From the NCBI RefSeq assembly GCF_002849715.1, contig NZ_CP018863.1, positions 806,001 through 870,000 of the forward strand: a DNA stretch of 64,000 bases, given 5' to 3'. The notes beneath the pieces were generated by a model, which did no database searches, was not told where the DNA came from, and saw only the letters and a list, made by a program, of their open reading frames with translations. The stretch is from Arthrobacter crystallopoietes (lineage in GTDB: Bacteria > Actinomycetota > Actinomycetes > Actinomycetales > Micrococcaceae). Below are positions 1-8,236 of the stretch, in pieces. Position 1 is the stretch's first letter. Each line of letters opens with the position of its first letter. Both the position numbers and the translations under genes were made by a program.

Positions 1-128
1 CTACAGCTACGAGGGTTGCCGTCCAACCGGCCAGGGCCGAAGGTTGGAACTCTTGATTCTGTGTCCGATTCTGCATGGTGCAGCACGGTACGTTCAACCG
101 TTTTGTAACACGAGGACTTCTATAGTTC
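1..128. other. Intergenic, no gene seen
   Basis: The first 128 bases hold no convincing coding region. The stop codon of the glutamate synthase-like gene on the minus strand lies at 129-131. No strong hairpin was seen here. Confidence 0.5.
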
Positions 129-1850
129 CTAGCGGCCCAGCTCGCCTTCGGGCCGGCCAACCTGGCCTTCGGGCTGGTGTTTGTCGCCGGGGATCCGGGC
201 CCGGTCATACTCCGGACTGCCGGGTACGGGCTCCGTCTTGTGTTCGTCCTCGGCTGGCTTCTTGGGCGGTTCGCGGAAGTAGTCAGCGTTGGCCAGGTTC
301 CAGTCTTCGCTCCAGCCGCGGGGAGGATCCTTGAGCAGTTCGCCGGGCTCCATCCAGTTGTAGATGTTCTCGTAGGAGCGCGTGGTCAGATGGTCCACGC
401 GGCGCCGAAGCATCCGCGGCGAGACCTCGTCCGGGGATTTGCAGCCCATCGACGCCATGATCTGGACGCTCTCGTCCACAGTGAGCTTCTGGTAGTTGAA
501 AACGCGCTGGCCCTTGTCCTCGACGTTGAGCGCGCGCACCAGCCGCGGGTTCTGCGTGGCCACGCCCACCGGGCATTCGTTGGTATGGCATTTCTGCGCC
601 TGGATGCAGCCGGTGGCCATCATCATGGTCCGCGCGCTCATGGTGAAGTCCGCGCCTTCGATCAGGCGCTTGACGATGTCCGAGCCGGAGGCGACCTTCC
701 CCGCGGCGGCAATGCGGACGCGCTCCCGCAGCCCCACGCCGACCAGGGCGTTGTGCACCAGCATCAGGCCCTCCGTCAGCGGCGTGCCCACGTTGTCCTG
801 GTACTCCAGCGGCGCCGCGCCGGTGCCGCCTTCGGAACCATCGACGACGATGAAATCCGGCGTCACCTTCTCCTCCAGCATCGCCTTGCAAATGGCGAGC
901 ACGTCCACCCGCGAGCCCACGCACAGCTTGAAGCCGATGGGCTTTCCATCGGAAAGCTCGCGCAGCTGCTTGACGAAGCGGATCAGTTCCCGCGGCGTGC
1001 CGAAGGCGCTGTGGCTGGCAGGCGACACGCAGTCGACGCCCATCTCCACGCCGCGGGCTTCGGCGATCTCCGGGGTGACTTTAGAACCCGGCAGGACACC
1101 GCCCAGACCGGGCTTGGCCCCCTGCGAAAGTTTGATGCTGATGCCCTTGACCTCGGGACGCGCCGCCTTCGGGATGAAGGCTTCTGGGCTGAAGTGTCCG
1201 TCTTTGTCCCGCGCGCCGAAGTAGCCTGAACCTATCTCCCAGATCAGGTCGGCACCGTATTCGAGGTGGTACTTCGTCAGGCCGCCTTCACCGGTTTCCT
1301 GCACAAAACCGCCGAGCGCCGCACCCTTGTTCATCGCGAGCACGGCATTCTTCGACAGCGAGCCGAAGCTCATGGAAGAGACGTTGAACAGCGAAATATC
1401 GTAGGGCTGCCTGCAATCAGGCCCGCCCAAGGGTATCCGGGGATGCTGCTTGGGTGGCGCCACCGGAGCGGTGGAATGGATCAGGTATTCGTAGCCGATC
1501 TGGTTCACTTCGCGCTCCGTGCCGAAGGCCTTGTGGCTGTTCTCGCCCTTGGCACGCGCATACACCAGCGACCGCACATCGCGGTTGAACGGCTTTCCGT
1601 CCACGTTCCGCTCGACAAAGTACTGCTGGATTTCCGGCCGGATGGATTCCAGCACGTACCGCATATGCCCCAGGATGGGGTAGTTCCGCAGGATCGAGTG
1701 CCGGGTCTGGACCACGTCCCAGATCCCGATCACCAAGAGCGCAACAACGACGGCGGCCAGCACCCACCAGCCAACGGAGCCGAACGACGCGGCCACGATG
1801 GTAATAAAGCCCAGCACCGCAAGAACAACAAAAACCAAAAAGCGTGCCAT
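129..1850 (-). CDS. FMN-binding glutamate synthase family protein, membrane-anchored
   Basis: 573 residues. Two hydrophobic segments at residues about 4-45 suggest the protein is tethered to the membrane. The remainder resembles the FMN/Fe-S half of the large glutamate synthase subunit: Gly-rich FMN and phosphate-binding stretches, SIKLSQGAKPG in the middle, and a Cys cluster (CIQAQKCHTNECPVG, residues about 415-430) typical of the Fe-S ligands. It lacks the amidotransferase domain, so it is not a full GOGAT; members of this stand-alone family have unclear substrates. It ends in a charged, proline-rich tail. It appears monocistronic, with no glutamate synthase small subunit nearby. The family assignment is firm; the reaction is not known. 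Confidence 0.9.
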   Translation of the reverse strand: MARFLVFVVLAVLGFITIVAASFGSVGWWVLAAVVVALLVIGIWDVVQTRHSILRNYPILGHMRYVLESIRPEIQQYFVERNVDGKPFNRDVRSLVYARAKGENSHKAFGTEREVNQIGYEYLIHSTAPVAPPKQHPRIPLGGPDCRQPYDISLFNVSSMSFGSLSKNAVLAMNKGAALGGFVQETGEGGLTKYHLEYGADLIWEIGSGYFGARDKDGHFSPEAFIPKAARPEVKGISIKLSQGAKPGLGGVLPGSKVTPEIAEARGVEMGVDCVSPASHSAFGTPRELIRFVKQLRELSDGKPIGFKLCVGSRVDVLAICKAMLEEKVTPDFIVVDGSEGGTGAAPLEYQDNVGTPLTEGLMLVHNALVGVGLRERVRIAAAGKVASGSDIVKRLIEGADFTMSARTMMMATGCIQAQKCHTNECPVGVATQNPRLVRALNVEDKGQRVFNYQKLTVDESVQIMASMGCKSPDEVSPRMLRRRVDHLTTRSYENIYNWMEPGELLKDPPRGWSEDWNLANADYFREPPKKPAEDEHKTEPVPGSPEYDRARIPGDKHQPEGQVGRPEGELGR

Positions 1851-1952
1851 GGCCCGAGTCTACGACCGACGCCGAAGGAACCGGACGGATCAGGCGGATT
1901 CGTCCGGTTCCGGGCGTAGGCACGGCTCAGGCACAGCGCTCAACCTTGACCG

Positions 1953-2261
1953 TCAGGCGCAGCAGTCGGCTGGCTGCCGCCCAGCCGGTGCGGGTGCCGA
2001 TAGCGCTCCCCGCCTCAGCCGTGGCATCAAGCTGTGGAACCAGGCCCGCGCACGATTATCGCTTGCGTAGGCTGTTACCGCTGGGGCTACGACTTCGCTC
2101 TTGACTGGAGCCACGGACTTGGCCCTGTTCTTCGGCGACCGCAGGGCAGTCCCATTCCCTTGGTACCGCGAGCGCTGGCGGGTCCGCTCTGCCTGCGCCA
2201 TCAGCTGCTGCAGTTCAATGTTGTGGATCTTCAGCCAGTATTCCGGAGGCTGGAGGCTCAT
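1953..2261 (-). CDS. Small hypothetical protein
   Basis: 102 residues if started at the ATG at 2261, which follows a GCAGGA ribosome-binding site at good spacing; an in-frame ATG lies seven codons upstream. The N-terminal half is a polar helix-like segment (PPEYWLKIHNIELQQLMAQ); the C-terminal half is basic, with arginines and prolines. I recognise no domain. It lies between the glutamate synthase-like gene and the HEAT-repeat gene, all on the minus strand. It could be a real small gene or a fortuitous frame; the ribosome-binding site and non-repetitive N-terminus favour a gene. Confidence 0.45.
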   Translation of the reverse strand: MSLQPPEYWLKIHNIELQQLMAQAERTRQRSRYQGNGTALRSPKNRAKSVAPVKSEVVAPAVTAYASDNRARAWFHSLMPRLRRGALSAPAPAGRQPADCCA

Positions 2262-2380
2262 GGCTGGTCCTGCTTTCTTCACGGATTCCGATGGGTCTTA
2301 GCGTCAACGCCGCGCCTACCGGATTCCATGGCCGGAAAACTGCCAGTTATCGTCGAATTCCTGCCATTGCTCCCCTGCCG

Positions 2381-3478
2381 CTAAATAACGACGTCGAACT
2401 CCGCCGCCGCTGATAGTTGGCCGTTCACCTGCACTTGGAGTAGGTGGCGGCCGGCGTAGTGCACGCGGGTGGTCATCGGCCGGAGTGCATGGGCCTTGCC
2501 GAACCGGCGTGTCTCGCCCGGTTCCAGCTCCGCGACGGCGAGTTTGAAGACCTTCGGTGCCAGCGTTCCGTTGGCCTTGACGTAGTGGACCATGTAGTCG
2601 ACGGCCAGACGCGCCGGGTGCAGCGAGTCGTTCCTGACCGCAACCGTGAACGCGATCTCGCCGGGCAACTGCACCTGGGCCTGGTCCAGCTCCGGCACCG
2701 AGACGCTCACCGCATTCGGAGTGAAGCCCAGCAACGCGAGCGCACCGGGGTGTGCCTTCTTGACCAGGGTCCGCAGCCCGTGCCGCACCACCCACGGAGT
2801 CCCGTCGCCGGGCTCCCCCAGCCATTTCCCTGCCAGGGCGACCACGGTTTCCGGGTCGTGGCGGGCGATGTCGTTGAGGTGGTTGGCCACGGACCGGCGG
2901 ACGAGTTGGCTGGAGTCGGTGTGCAGGGCATCGAGCAGCGGCAGTGTCGCTTCCGGGCGGGCGATGATGTCCGGCACGCGGACCGCCCATGGCAGGTACG
3001 GCCGCGGCCCTTCGCTGGCCAACCGCCGGACCTGTTCGTCCGGATGCCGCGTCCAGTCCTGCATCTGTGCCAGCGCCCGGTCGAGGTCCTGCAGGAGCAG
3101 GCGGCGGATCGCGAACTCCCCTGTAAGCCGGGGAGTCAGCTCGAAGAGCAAGGTCAGTGCGTCGTCGAATGCACGTGTGGTCCCGTCCTGCAACGCGAGC
3201 GTGACGGCAGCCTCCGAAACAGGCCAAATCATCCAGCCGGTGAAGGACTCATCGTTCAGCGCAGTCCGGATAACGTCGGCTGCCTGACCGTAGCCGACGT
3301 CCAGATCGGACAGCAGCGCAGCCGCCAGCAGGTCGCAGCGTGCGCGGAGCGAGAGCGGCTCCAGCTTCGCCTCGGCAGCGCCGAGCGCGCTCCAGCCCGA
3401 CCGGAGTGAGCCCTGACCGAGCGCTACCCTCAGTCCCTCCACAGCCTCCGGGCCCAGAAGGTCGTTCATTGCACCCAT
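2381..3478 (-). CDS. AlkD-like HEAT-repeat protein (possible DNA alkylation repair)
   Basis: About 365 residues from the ATG at 3478, preceded by AGGGAT. An in-frame ATG exists 17 codons further upstream but has no ribosome-binding site. The protein is mostly helical with HEAT-like repeats, such as DWTRHPDEQVRRLASEG and HTDSSQLVRRSVANHLNDIA, the pattern of AlkD/AlkC DNA glycosylase relatives. A C-terminal segment (about 265-365) looks like a beta domain (VAVRNDSLHPARLAVDYMVHYV). Such proteins recognise alkylated bases without base flipping, but the catalytic Asp and Trp residues cannot be confirmed here. It appears to be transcribed alone. Confidence 0.7.
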   Translation of the reverse strand: MGAMNDLLGPEAVEGLRVALGQGSLRSGWSALGAAEAKLEPLSLRARCDLLAAALLSDLDVGYGQAADVIRTALNDESFTGWMIWPVSEAAVTLALQDGTTRAFDDALTLLFELTPRLTGEFAIRRLLLQDLDRALAQMQDWTRHPDEQVRRLASEGPRPYLPWAVRVPDIIARPEATLPLLDALHTDSSQLVRRSVANHLNDIARHDPETVVALAGKWLGEPGDGTPWVVRHGLRTLVKKAHPGALALLGFTPNAVSVSVPELDQAQVQLPGEIAFTVAVRNDSLHPARLAVDYMVHYVKANGTLAPKVFKLAVAELEPGETRRFGKAHALRPMTTRVHYAGRHLLQVQVNGQLSAAAEFDVVI

Positions 3479-3926
3479 GTGATCATCCCTGTATCCGAAC
3501 GGCTCTAGCGAATATCCCCTCTTCGGCATCTTATGGTGCGCAGGACTTCAGTGCTGATAGTAGCCCGACGACAGGACAGCACGATAAGACAATCAGCTCT
3601 TTCTCCGCCGCTTTCTATTCATTTTCAAGTGTTGCCATTATCACCAATTCTTTTTTGCTTTATTTATCCTTTTGGATACCATTGTTATAGAGGCTCGAGA
3701 ATATGATAAAGAGACTTCAAAGGGCACTAAATGCCTACTGGTTGATTTATCCGAAATAAATTCATATTCACAGGAATAGTGAATAACAAGAACAAGGGGA
3801 AACTGTTCCGGACGCCGTTCGCAGCCTCGCTTCTGGCTCGGATGTCGGCAGGCATCTGCCTCCGACATGCCAGAGTCCCAGAGGCCGATGTGTCCAGGAC
3901 TTGAATCGCTGAAAGGAGTTTGCTTG
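3479..3926. other. Long AT-rich intergenic region
   Basis: About 450 bases without a credible gene. The part from about 3590 to 3785 is strikingly AT-rich (near 35-40% GC by eye) against about 65% for the window. It separates the HEAT-repeat gene (leftward) from the DUF3040 gene (rightward), so it should hold two divergent promoters. Confidence 0.6.
3742..3770 (+). promoter_or_regulatory. Candidate promoter for the DUF3040 gene
   Basis: TTGATT (3742-3747) and TATTCA (3765-3770) are separated by 17 bases, each matching 4 of 6 consensus bases. It lies in AT-rich DNA, where chance matches are common, about 155 bases upstream of the downstream start. Confidence 0.25.
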
Positions 3927-4235
3927 ATGTCCGGCAAGGAGATGTCTTTGTCCTACAACGAACGAATGCAGCTGGAGGAGCTGGAGAGGCGGATCGATAC
4001 GGAAGATCCTGCATTTGCGCGGAAGCTTCGGGCCGGGGAGGCGGGGCAGTCGGCGCCAGTTCCGAGCTGGCCGGGGCTGTTCGTGCTGTTGACCGGAGTG
4101 CTGGTACTCCTGTTCGGCGTCGCCACGCAATTACCTCTCATCGGGATTATCGGCTTCCTGCTAATAGTTATCGGGGGATATAAGCAGGTTCGCGAGCCGC
4201 TCCCCCACGAGGATTCGGACGGGCCGTCCAGGTAA
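3927..4235 (+). CDS. DUF3040 family small membrane protein
   Basis: 102 residues from the ATG at 3927, placed eight bases after an AAAGGAG ribosome-binding site. The N-terminus (SLSYNERMQLEELERRI) carries the DUF3040 signature: a short amphipathic helix followed by a region on 'DPAFARKL'. Two membrane segments follow at about 48-67 and 69-87. DUF3040 proteins are common, small and uncharacterised in Actinobacteria. A second member lies at 13705-14022 on the other strand. Confidence 0.85.
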   Translation: MSGKEMSLSYNERMQLEELERRIDTEDPAFARKLRAGEAGQSAPVPSWPGLFVLLTGVLVLLFGVATQLPLIGIIGFLLIVIGGYKQVREPLPHEDSDGPSR

Positions 4236-4280
4236 TTAAGCCCCCGTCAACAATCAGCGATAAAGGGAGGTCGAATTCTC

Positions 4281-4595
4281 ATGTTGGACACGATCAATTT
4301 CACCCTGACAGCCGAATGCCGCCAAGGGGATGAGCAGACCTTCCGTGACGTTATTGACTGGATATTAGCTAACGGTGTGGGAGGTGCGTCCTTCGAAGCT
4401 GCCGAGGTAACCGGCGGCGTAGCGTACCTCCACGGATCCATCGTCGGCGACCGCCGGTTGGTCGCGGAATCCGGACTTGCCGAGTATCTCTCCGACGTTC
4501 TCGCCCGCAAGGAAGGCATCCACGTGGATATCAGCGTCCACATCGCCTCGCCGGGCAGGCAGCTGCCGGCTGAGCACGCGGCGGTTGCGGCATAA
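4281..4595 (+). CDS. Hypothetical 104-residue protein
   Basis: The gene starts 45 bases after the DUF3040 gene with an AGGGAGG ribosome-binding site. The protein is acidic and soluble, with a mix of predicted strands and helices (NFTLTAEC, TFRDVIDWILANGVG, VHVDISVHIASPG). I do not recognise a family. It could be cotranscribed with the upstream gene. A hairpin 31 bases after its stop supports a transcript end there. Confidence 0.7.
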   Translation: MLDTINFTLTAECRQGDEQTFRDVIDWILANGVGGASFEAAEVTGGVAYLHGSIVGDRRLVAESGLAEYLSDVLARKEGIHVDISVHIASPGRQLPAEHAAVAA

Positions 4596-4626
4596 CGGTC
4601 CGGCACGCGTAATGAAGCACCCAGAA

Positions 4627-4653
4627 CCGCGGCAGCACCGAGGTCTGCCGCGG
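4627..4653 (+). terminator. Hairpin after the hypothetical gene
   Basis: CCGCGGCAG and CTGCCGCGG form a perfect 9-bp stem with a 9-base loop, 31 bases after the stop at 4595. No U-run follows, which is common in high-GC actinobacterial terminators. Confidence 0.5.
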
Positions 4654-4705
4654 GGCCTTCCACATATCCGGCTGTTGCGTTCCATTCGGCACCGGTGGCA
4701 AACCA

Positions 4706-4734
4706 TTGACCCCGGCTGGTCCCGGGGGTACGAA
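4706..4734 (+). promoter_or_regulatory. Candidate promoter with dyad for the protoglobin operon
   Basis: TTGACC (4706-4711) and TACGAA (4729-4734) are spaced by 17 bases. Between them CCCCGG (4710-4715) and CCGGGG (4722-4727) form an inverted repeat, a position suited to repressor binding. The start codon follows at 4766. The -10 match is weak. Confidence 0.35.
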
Positions 4735-4765
4735 TGAGGGACGCGAACTAGTTGGAGGTATGGCC

Positions 4766-5362
4766 ATGTCGTCCGAGTCGACCAACACAGAGATACCCGG
4801 CTACAACTACGGAACCGCCGAGCATTCGCCCGTCACCCTGACCGAGTTGGAGGAACTCAAGGCCAGTGTGATGCTCGATGAGCGCGACGTGGCGATGCTG
4901 CAGCGGGCGGGTGAGCTGCTCGATGACCAGGTCGATGACATTCTCGATGTCTGGTACGGCTTCGTCGCCAGCCAGCCGCAACTCGTGGCCCAATTTTCCC
5001 AGCCCGGCGGCCCACCCATCGATGAGTACCTCGCGGCGGTGCGTCCGAGATTCGGGCAATGGATTCGTGACACGTGTTCCCGCTCCTACGACCAGGAGTG
5101 GCTGGATTACCAGAACGAGATCGCGCTCCGGCACACCCCCGCCCACAAGAACGAGACGGACCAGGTCGGCTCCACCTCGGTAGTGCCGCTGCGGCATCTC
5201 ATCGCGTTGACCGGGCCGGTCACGATCACAGTCCGTCCCTTCCTGGCCCGCAAAGAGAACGACGGCGAACAAGTTGACGCCATGATGCAGGCCTGGCTCA
5301 AAGCGGTGCTGCTGCAGATTGCCTTGTGGTCGCGGCCGTATACGCGGGAAGGGCAATGGTAG
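4766..5362 (+). CDS. Protoglobin-domain haem protein
   Basis: 198 residues. The ATG at 4766 sits seven bases after GGAGG; the ATG at 4760 is too close to that site. The sequence follows the protoglobin fold: an N-terminal segment with YNYG, a globin core, and the RHTPAHKNETDQ motif (about residues 125-137), where the His is the expected proximal haem ligand. Protoglobins bind O2, CO and NO; free-standing members have no known enzymatic role. The stop overlaps the start of the hemerythrin-like gene, so the two are translationally coupled. Confidence 0.85.
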   Translation: MSSESTNTEIPGYNYGTAEHSPVTLTELEELKASVMLDERDVAMLQRAGELLDDQVDDILDVWYGFVASQPQLVAQFSQPGGPPIDEYLAAVRPRFGQWIRDTCSRSYDQEWLDYQNEIALRHTPAHKNETDQVGSTSVVPLRHLIALTGPVTITVRPFLARKENDGEQVDAMMQAWLKAVLLQIALWSRPYTREGQW

Positions 5363-5901
5363 AGATGGTCAACGAAGCCAAAGATGTGAACAGCGACCAG
5401 CAGGCCATCGCCGCCGTCGAACACCATCACGGGCAGATGCTGACCCGGCTGAACCATTTGACCCGCGCGTTGGTTGACGCCGTGGAAAGCGGGAAGAAGT
5501 CGGCCGAACATGACGCTCACGAGCTGCTGGTGGAATGGTGCGAAAACGACCTCATTCCGCATGCCTTGGCAGAAGAGTCAGCTCTTTATGAACGTGCCCG
5601 TTCCCGGCCCGAGGCGAACCTTCTTGTCGAGGGCATGCTCGCCGAACACCGGGTGATCACAGATACGTTGGAGGAACTACGCGGCGCACAGGGCATCCGT
5701 GCCGCTGCCCTGGCCACCGCCATCGAGCGCCTCTTCGCCCAACACCTGGACAAGGAAAACAAGCTGCTGCTGCCCTTCTTTGTTTCCCAGCCGGACCTGT
5801 CCCTGGTCGAGGCGGTCGAAGGGCTACATGAAATCGTCGGCGAGGCCCATCCCCATGGCGGCGAGCATCTGCATACAACTACGGAAACCCGACTGGCCTG
5901 A
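5356..5901 (+). CDS. Hemerythrin-like (HHE) domain protein
   Basis: 181 residues from the ATG at 5356, which overlaps the protoglobin stop by seven bases; the ATG at 5365 is an alternative start. Iron-ligand candidates are visible in order: EHHHGQM, ENDLIPHALAEE, EHRVI and AQHLDKENKLLLPFF, the pattern of a four-helix di-iron HHE domain. A short His-rich tail (EAHPHGGEHLH) follows. Such proteins bind O2 or respond to NO and oxidative stress. Coupling to a protoglobin suggests joint handling of a diatomic gas; which gas is inference. Confidence 0.85.
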   Translation: MVEMVNEAKDVNSDQQAIAAVEHHHGQMLTRLNHLTRALVDAVESGKKSAEHDAHELLVEWCENDLIPHALAEESALYERARSRPEANLLVEGMLAEHRVITDTLEELRGAQGIRAAALATAIERLFAQHLDKENKLLLPFFVSQPDLSLVEAVEGLHEIVGEAHPHGGEHLHTTTETRLA

Positions 5902-5921
5902 GAGGACAGATCGGCTGAGTG

Positions 5922-5948
5922 CGGACGGCGTGGACTCCACTCGGTCCG
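5922..5948. terminator. Weak hairpin between convergent genes
   Basis: CGGAC/GTCCG and GTGGA/TCCAC pair around a small internal loop between the hemerythrin stop (5901) and the GntR stop (5965). It could serve both strands. Confidence 0.3.
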
Positions 5949-5964
5949 GCTGCGCTCTATTCCG

Positions 5965-6654
5965 CTACTCTCCCGCTTGCGGCATCCAGGACATGCAGTA
6001 GTTGAGGTTGGCGTTGACGGTCGCTACGGCCGCGTCCTCGTCGCGGGCGGCAATGGCTGCCACGAGCGCCTCATGCCCGGCTTCCAGGCATCCGTCGAAT
6101 CCGTTGCGCAGCCGCTGGGCCATTTTCGTGCCATGGAAGACGTCTCCGAAACTCCCGTAGAGCTCGTGCAGCAGCCTGTTGCCCGAGGATTCCGCCACCT
6201 TCAAGTGGAAATCCCAGTCGGCCGCAATCCACTGTTCCAGATCCTCCGCCGCCCAAGCCTCGCGGCGCTTGGCGAGCATCGCATGCATAGCCGCGATGTC
6301 GCCGTCGTTAGCCAGTCGGGCCGCCAGACGCGCGGCCTTCGTGTCCAGAGCGAAGCGGACCTGCAGCACGTCCTCGTCCTCGTGCTCCCGGTAGGCCTTC
6401 CGGGCGGCACCATGGATCTCGCTGGCCGCGCGAACGTAGGTGCCGTCCCCGCGCCGGACCTCCAGCATCCCCGCGTGGGCCAGCGCCTTGACTCCCTCGC
6501 GCAGGGTCCCCCGCGAGACGCCGAGCTGCGCCATGAGCTCGGGTTCGGGCGGGATCCGTTCCTGCAACGGCCACTGGCCGGAGACGATCGCCTCGCGCAG
6601 TCGCTCGGTGACTTCGTCGGCCAACTGCGGGCGTTGGATTGAACCGAGCGTCAT
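5965..6654 (-). CDS. GntR family regulator, FadR/FCD type
   Basis: 229 residues from the ATG at 6654, which overlaps the stop of the upstream permease gene as ATGA. Residues 1-75 form the winged helix (LREAIVSGQWPLQERIPPE, LGVSRGTLREGVKALAHAGML). The rest is an all-helical FCD ligand domain with the metal or ligand residues expected (DWDFHLKVAESSGN, GHEALVAAI). It is cotranscribed with the permease it probably controls, and the operator at 8048-8062 fits the GntR half-site pattern. The same reading frame stays open upstream into the permease gene; that is not a fusion. Confidence 0.9.
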   Translation of the reverse strand: MTLGSIQRPQLADEVTERLREAIVSGQWPLQERIPPEPELMAQLGVSRGTLREGVKALAHAGMLEVRRGDGTYVRAASEIHGAARKAYREHEDEDVLQVRFALDTKAARLAARLANDGDIAAMHAMLAKRREAWAAEDLEQWIAADWDFHLKVAESSGNRLLHELYGSFGDVFHGTKMAQRLRNGFDGCLEAGHEALVAAIAARDEDAAVATVNANLNYCMSWMPQAGE

Positions 6655-8036
6655 GCCTGGCTCCCCTCGCCGCGACGCCCACGCAAGCGCCCCCGGCCAC
6701 GGCCACCTGAACGAACCCGGCCCCGGCCAGCACCACGTCCACCAGCAGAGCCGGCACCGCCACCCGCGCTGAGCCAGTACGCCAGGAACAGCTGCAGCAC
6801 TGCCACGCCCACCATCAGCTCCAGCGACAGAGTCCATCCGCCGGTGGCCGCGTGCAGCAACCCCAAACCGAACGGACCCACAGTCGCCACGAGATAACCC
6901 ACCGACTGGGCAAGAGTGGACATCGCTGTGGTTTCCGCCGCGTTGCTTCCGCTGCGGCTGATCACCACCATGACAATCGGGAACACCGAGAACCCGATGC
7001 CGATCAGCAGCACCGGCACAAGGACCAGCTGGTCGGGCGTGACCAATAGGCACGTGTAGCCCAGGAAGCTGGCGCCGGTCGACACCATGAACGCCGGGCG
7101 CAGCAGCCGCGGCTTGCTGGCCATCGCCAGCACCAGGACGACGGCGGGAATGCTGATCAATTGCAAGGCCCCGAGCATCAGGCCCGCGGACGCCGGATCC
7201 AGGCCGCGGGCGATGAGGATGGAGGGCAGCCAGCTGATGATCGTGTAGACCAGCAGCGCCTGCACTGTGAAGAGTCCCGTGATCAGCAGGCCTTTTCGTG
7301 TCAGCAGCAACGGCCACGGCGAAACGCCCGCGCCGGTCTCGGCCACCGGGCGCGGCTTGCCGGCCACAGCAAGCGGAATGAACGCGAGCAGGGCGACGAT
7401 GGCCAGGAGCGACCACGATGCAAGGCCCATGACCGGCGAGTTCAGCTGCATCGCCACCGGCACGCTCAGCGCTGCGGCAGTGGTCGCGCCGATCGACATG
7501 GTGATGGTGTAGACGCCCGTCATGGTGGAGGTCCGGTGCGCAAAGTGTTTGCGGATGAAGGAGGGCATCGCCACGTTGCAGATGGCCAGCCCGGACATGC
7601 TGACCACGGTGCCCAGCAGCAGCATGCTGACCGAATCGACCACGCGCAGCGCCAGTCCGGCCGTGAGCAGCGTCAACGCAACAGCGATCGCGCGTTCCAA
7701 ACCGACGAGTCTGCTCAGCCAGGACGTGGCTGCGCCCGCTACGGCGAAGCAAATAACGGGGATCGACGGCAACGTGGCGGCAACCAGCGGTCCGTACCCC
7801 AGCAGCAACTGCAGATCGTGGAACAAGGCGGCGGCGCTGGCCACACCCACTCGCAAATTCAGACCAATGAGCACGACGGCGGCAATCGCCAGGAAGGCTG
7901 CAAGCCTTTTCGGTGTGGCCGGCTTCGGCGCTATCTGACGTTCGTCCAACTCCGGAGCAAGAGTTTCATCCAGGACTTCGCCCAAATTCTCATTGGCAGG
8001 TTCATGAAGAGGCGCTTGAGTAATTCGGGACGACAT
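6651..8036 (-). CDS. MFS transporter, CynX/NimT (cyanate permease) family
   Basis: 461 residues with about 12 membrane segments starting near residue 45, after a polar N-terminal tail. The GLNLRVGVAS loop near TM1 is typical of the CynX/NimT branch, whose members move cyanate, 2-nitroimidazole or unknown anions; substrate is unknown here. The last about 35 residues are an unusual Arg/Gly-rich cytoplasmic tail (GRGAGRGRVRSGGRGRGR). The start codon has no ribosome-binding site and lies about eight bases after a -10 element, so the mRNA may be leaderless. Its last codon overlaps the GntR start. Confidence 0.85.
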   Translation of the reverse strand: MSSRITQAPLHEPANENLGEVLDETLAPELDERQIAPKPATPKRLAAFLAIAAVVLIGLNLRVGVASAAALFHDLQLLLGYGPLVAATLPSIPVICFAVAGAATSWLSRLVGLERAIAVALTLLTAGLALRVVDSVSMLLLGTVVSMSGLAICNVAMPSFIRKHFAHRTSTMTGVYTITMSIGATTAAALSVPVAMQLNSPVMGLASWSLLAIVALLAFIPLAVAGKPRPVAETGAGVSPWPLLLTRKGLLITGLFTVQALLVYTIISWLPSILIARGLDPASAGLMLGALQLISIPAVVLVLAMASKPRLLRPAFMVSTGASFLGYTCLLVTPDQLVLVPVLLIGIGFSVFPIVMVVISRSGSNAAETTAMSTLAQSVGYLVATVGPFGLGLLHAATGGWTLSLELMVGVAVLQLFLAYWLSAGGGAGSAGGRGAGRGRVRSGGRGRGRLRGRRGEGSQA

Positions 8037-8044
8037 ACGTAAAC

Positions 8045-8073
8045 ATTAGACGTTTGACGTCTTCTCGTGCAAA
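8045..8073 (-). promoter_or_regulatory. Promoter of the MFS-GntR operon
   Basis: Reading leftward, TTTGCA (8073-8068) and TCTAAT (8050-8045) are 17 bases apart. The -10 box matches 5 of 6 bases. The start codon lies eight bases beyond, consistent with a leaderless transcript. Confidence 0.55.
8048..8062. promoter_or_regulatory. Probable GntR operator
   Basis: AGACGTTTGACGTCT is a perfect 6-bp inverted repeat (AGACGT/ACGTCT) around TTG, with the GT-N3-AC core that FadR-type GntR proteins favour. It overlaps the -10 box of the permease promoter, so binding should repress. Binding by the neighbouring GntR is inference. Confidence 0.55.
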
Positions 8074-8236
8074 GTGCCTAGTCAAACACGAGCAGTGCAC
8101 TCTTGACGAACTGGTGGCTCCTGTAGACACAGCACGTCTGCTTCTGAGTCCTATGAGGGGCTGGGAGACTTGAAACGATCAGAACACTGTCCTCTGACCG
8201 CATTCTTTACCTGGGACGAACTGGAAGGAAGTATCG

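Noticed and set aside
3641..3937. 98-residue leftward open frame in the AT-rich region
   Set aside because: It overlaps the DUF3040 start on the other strand, has no ribosome-binding site and no domain, and runs through the AT-rich tract by chance.
5965..7752. 595-residue reading frame joining GntR to upstream sequence
   Set aside because: The GntR start at 6654 is set by the ATGA overlap; the upstream part is read out of frame within the permease gene, not a fusion.
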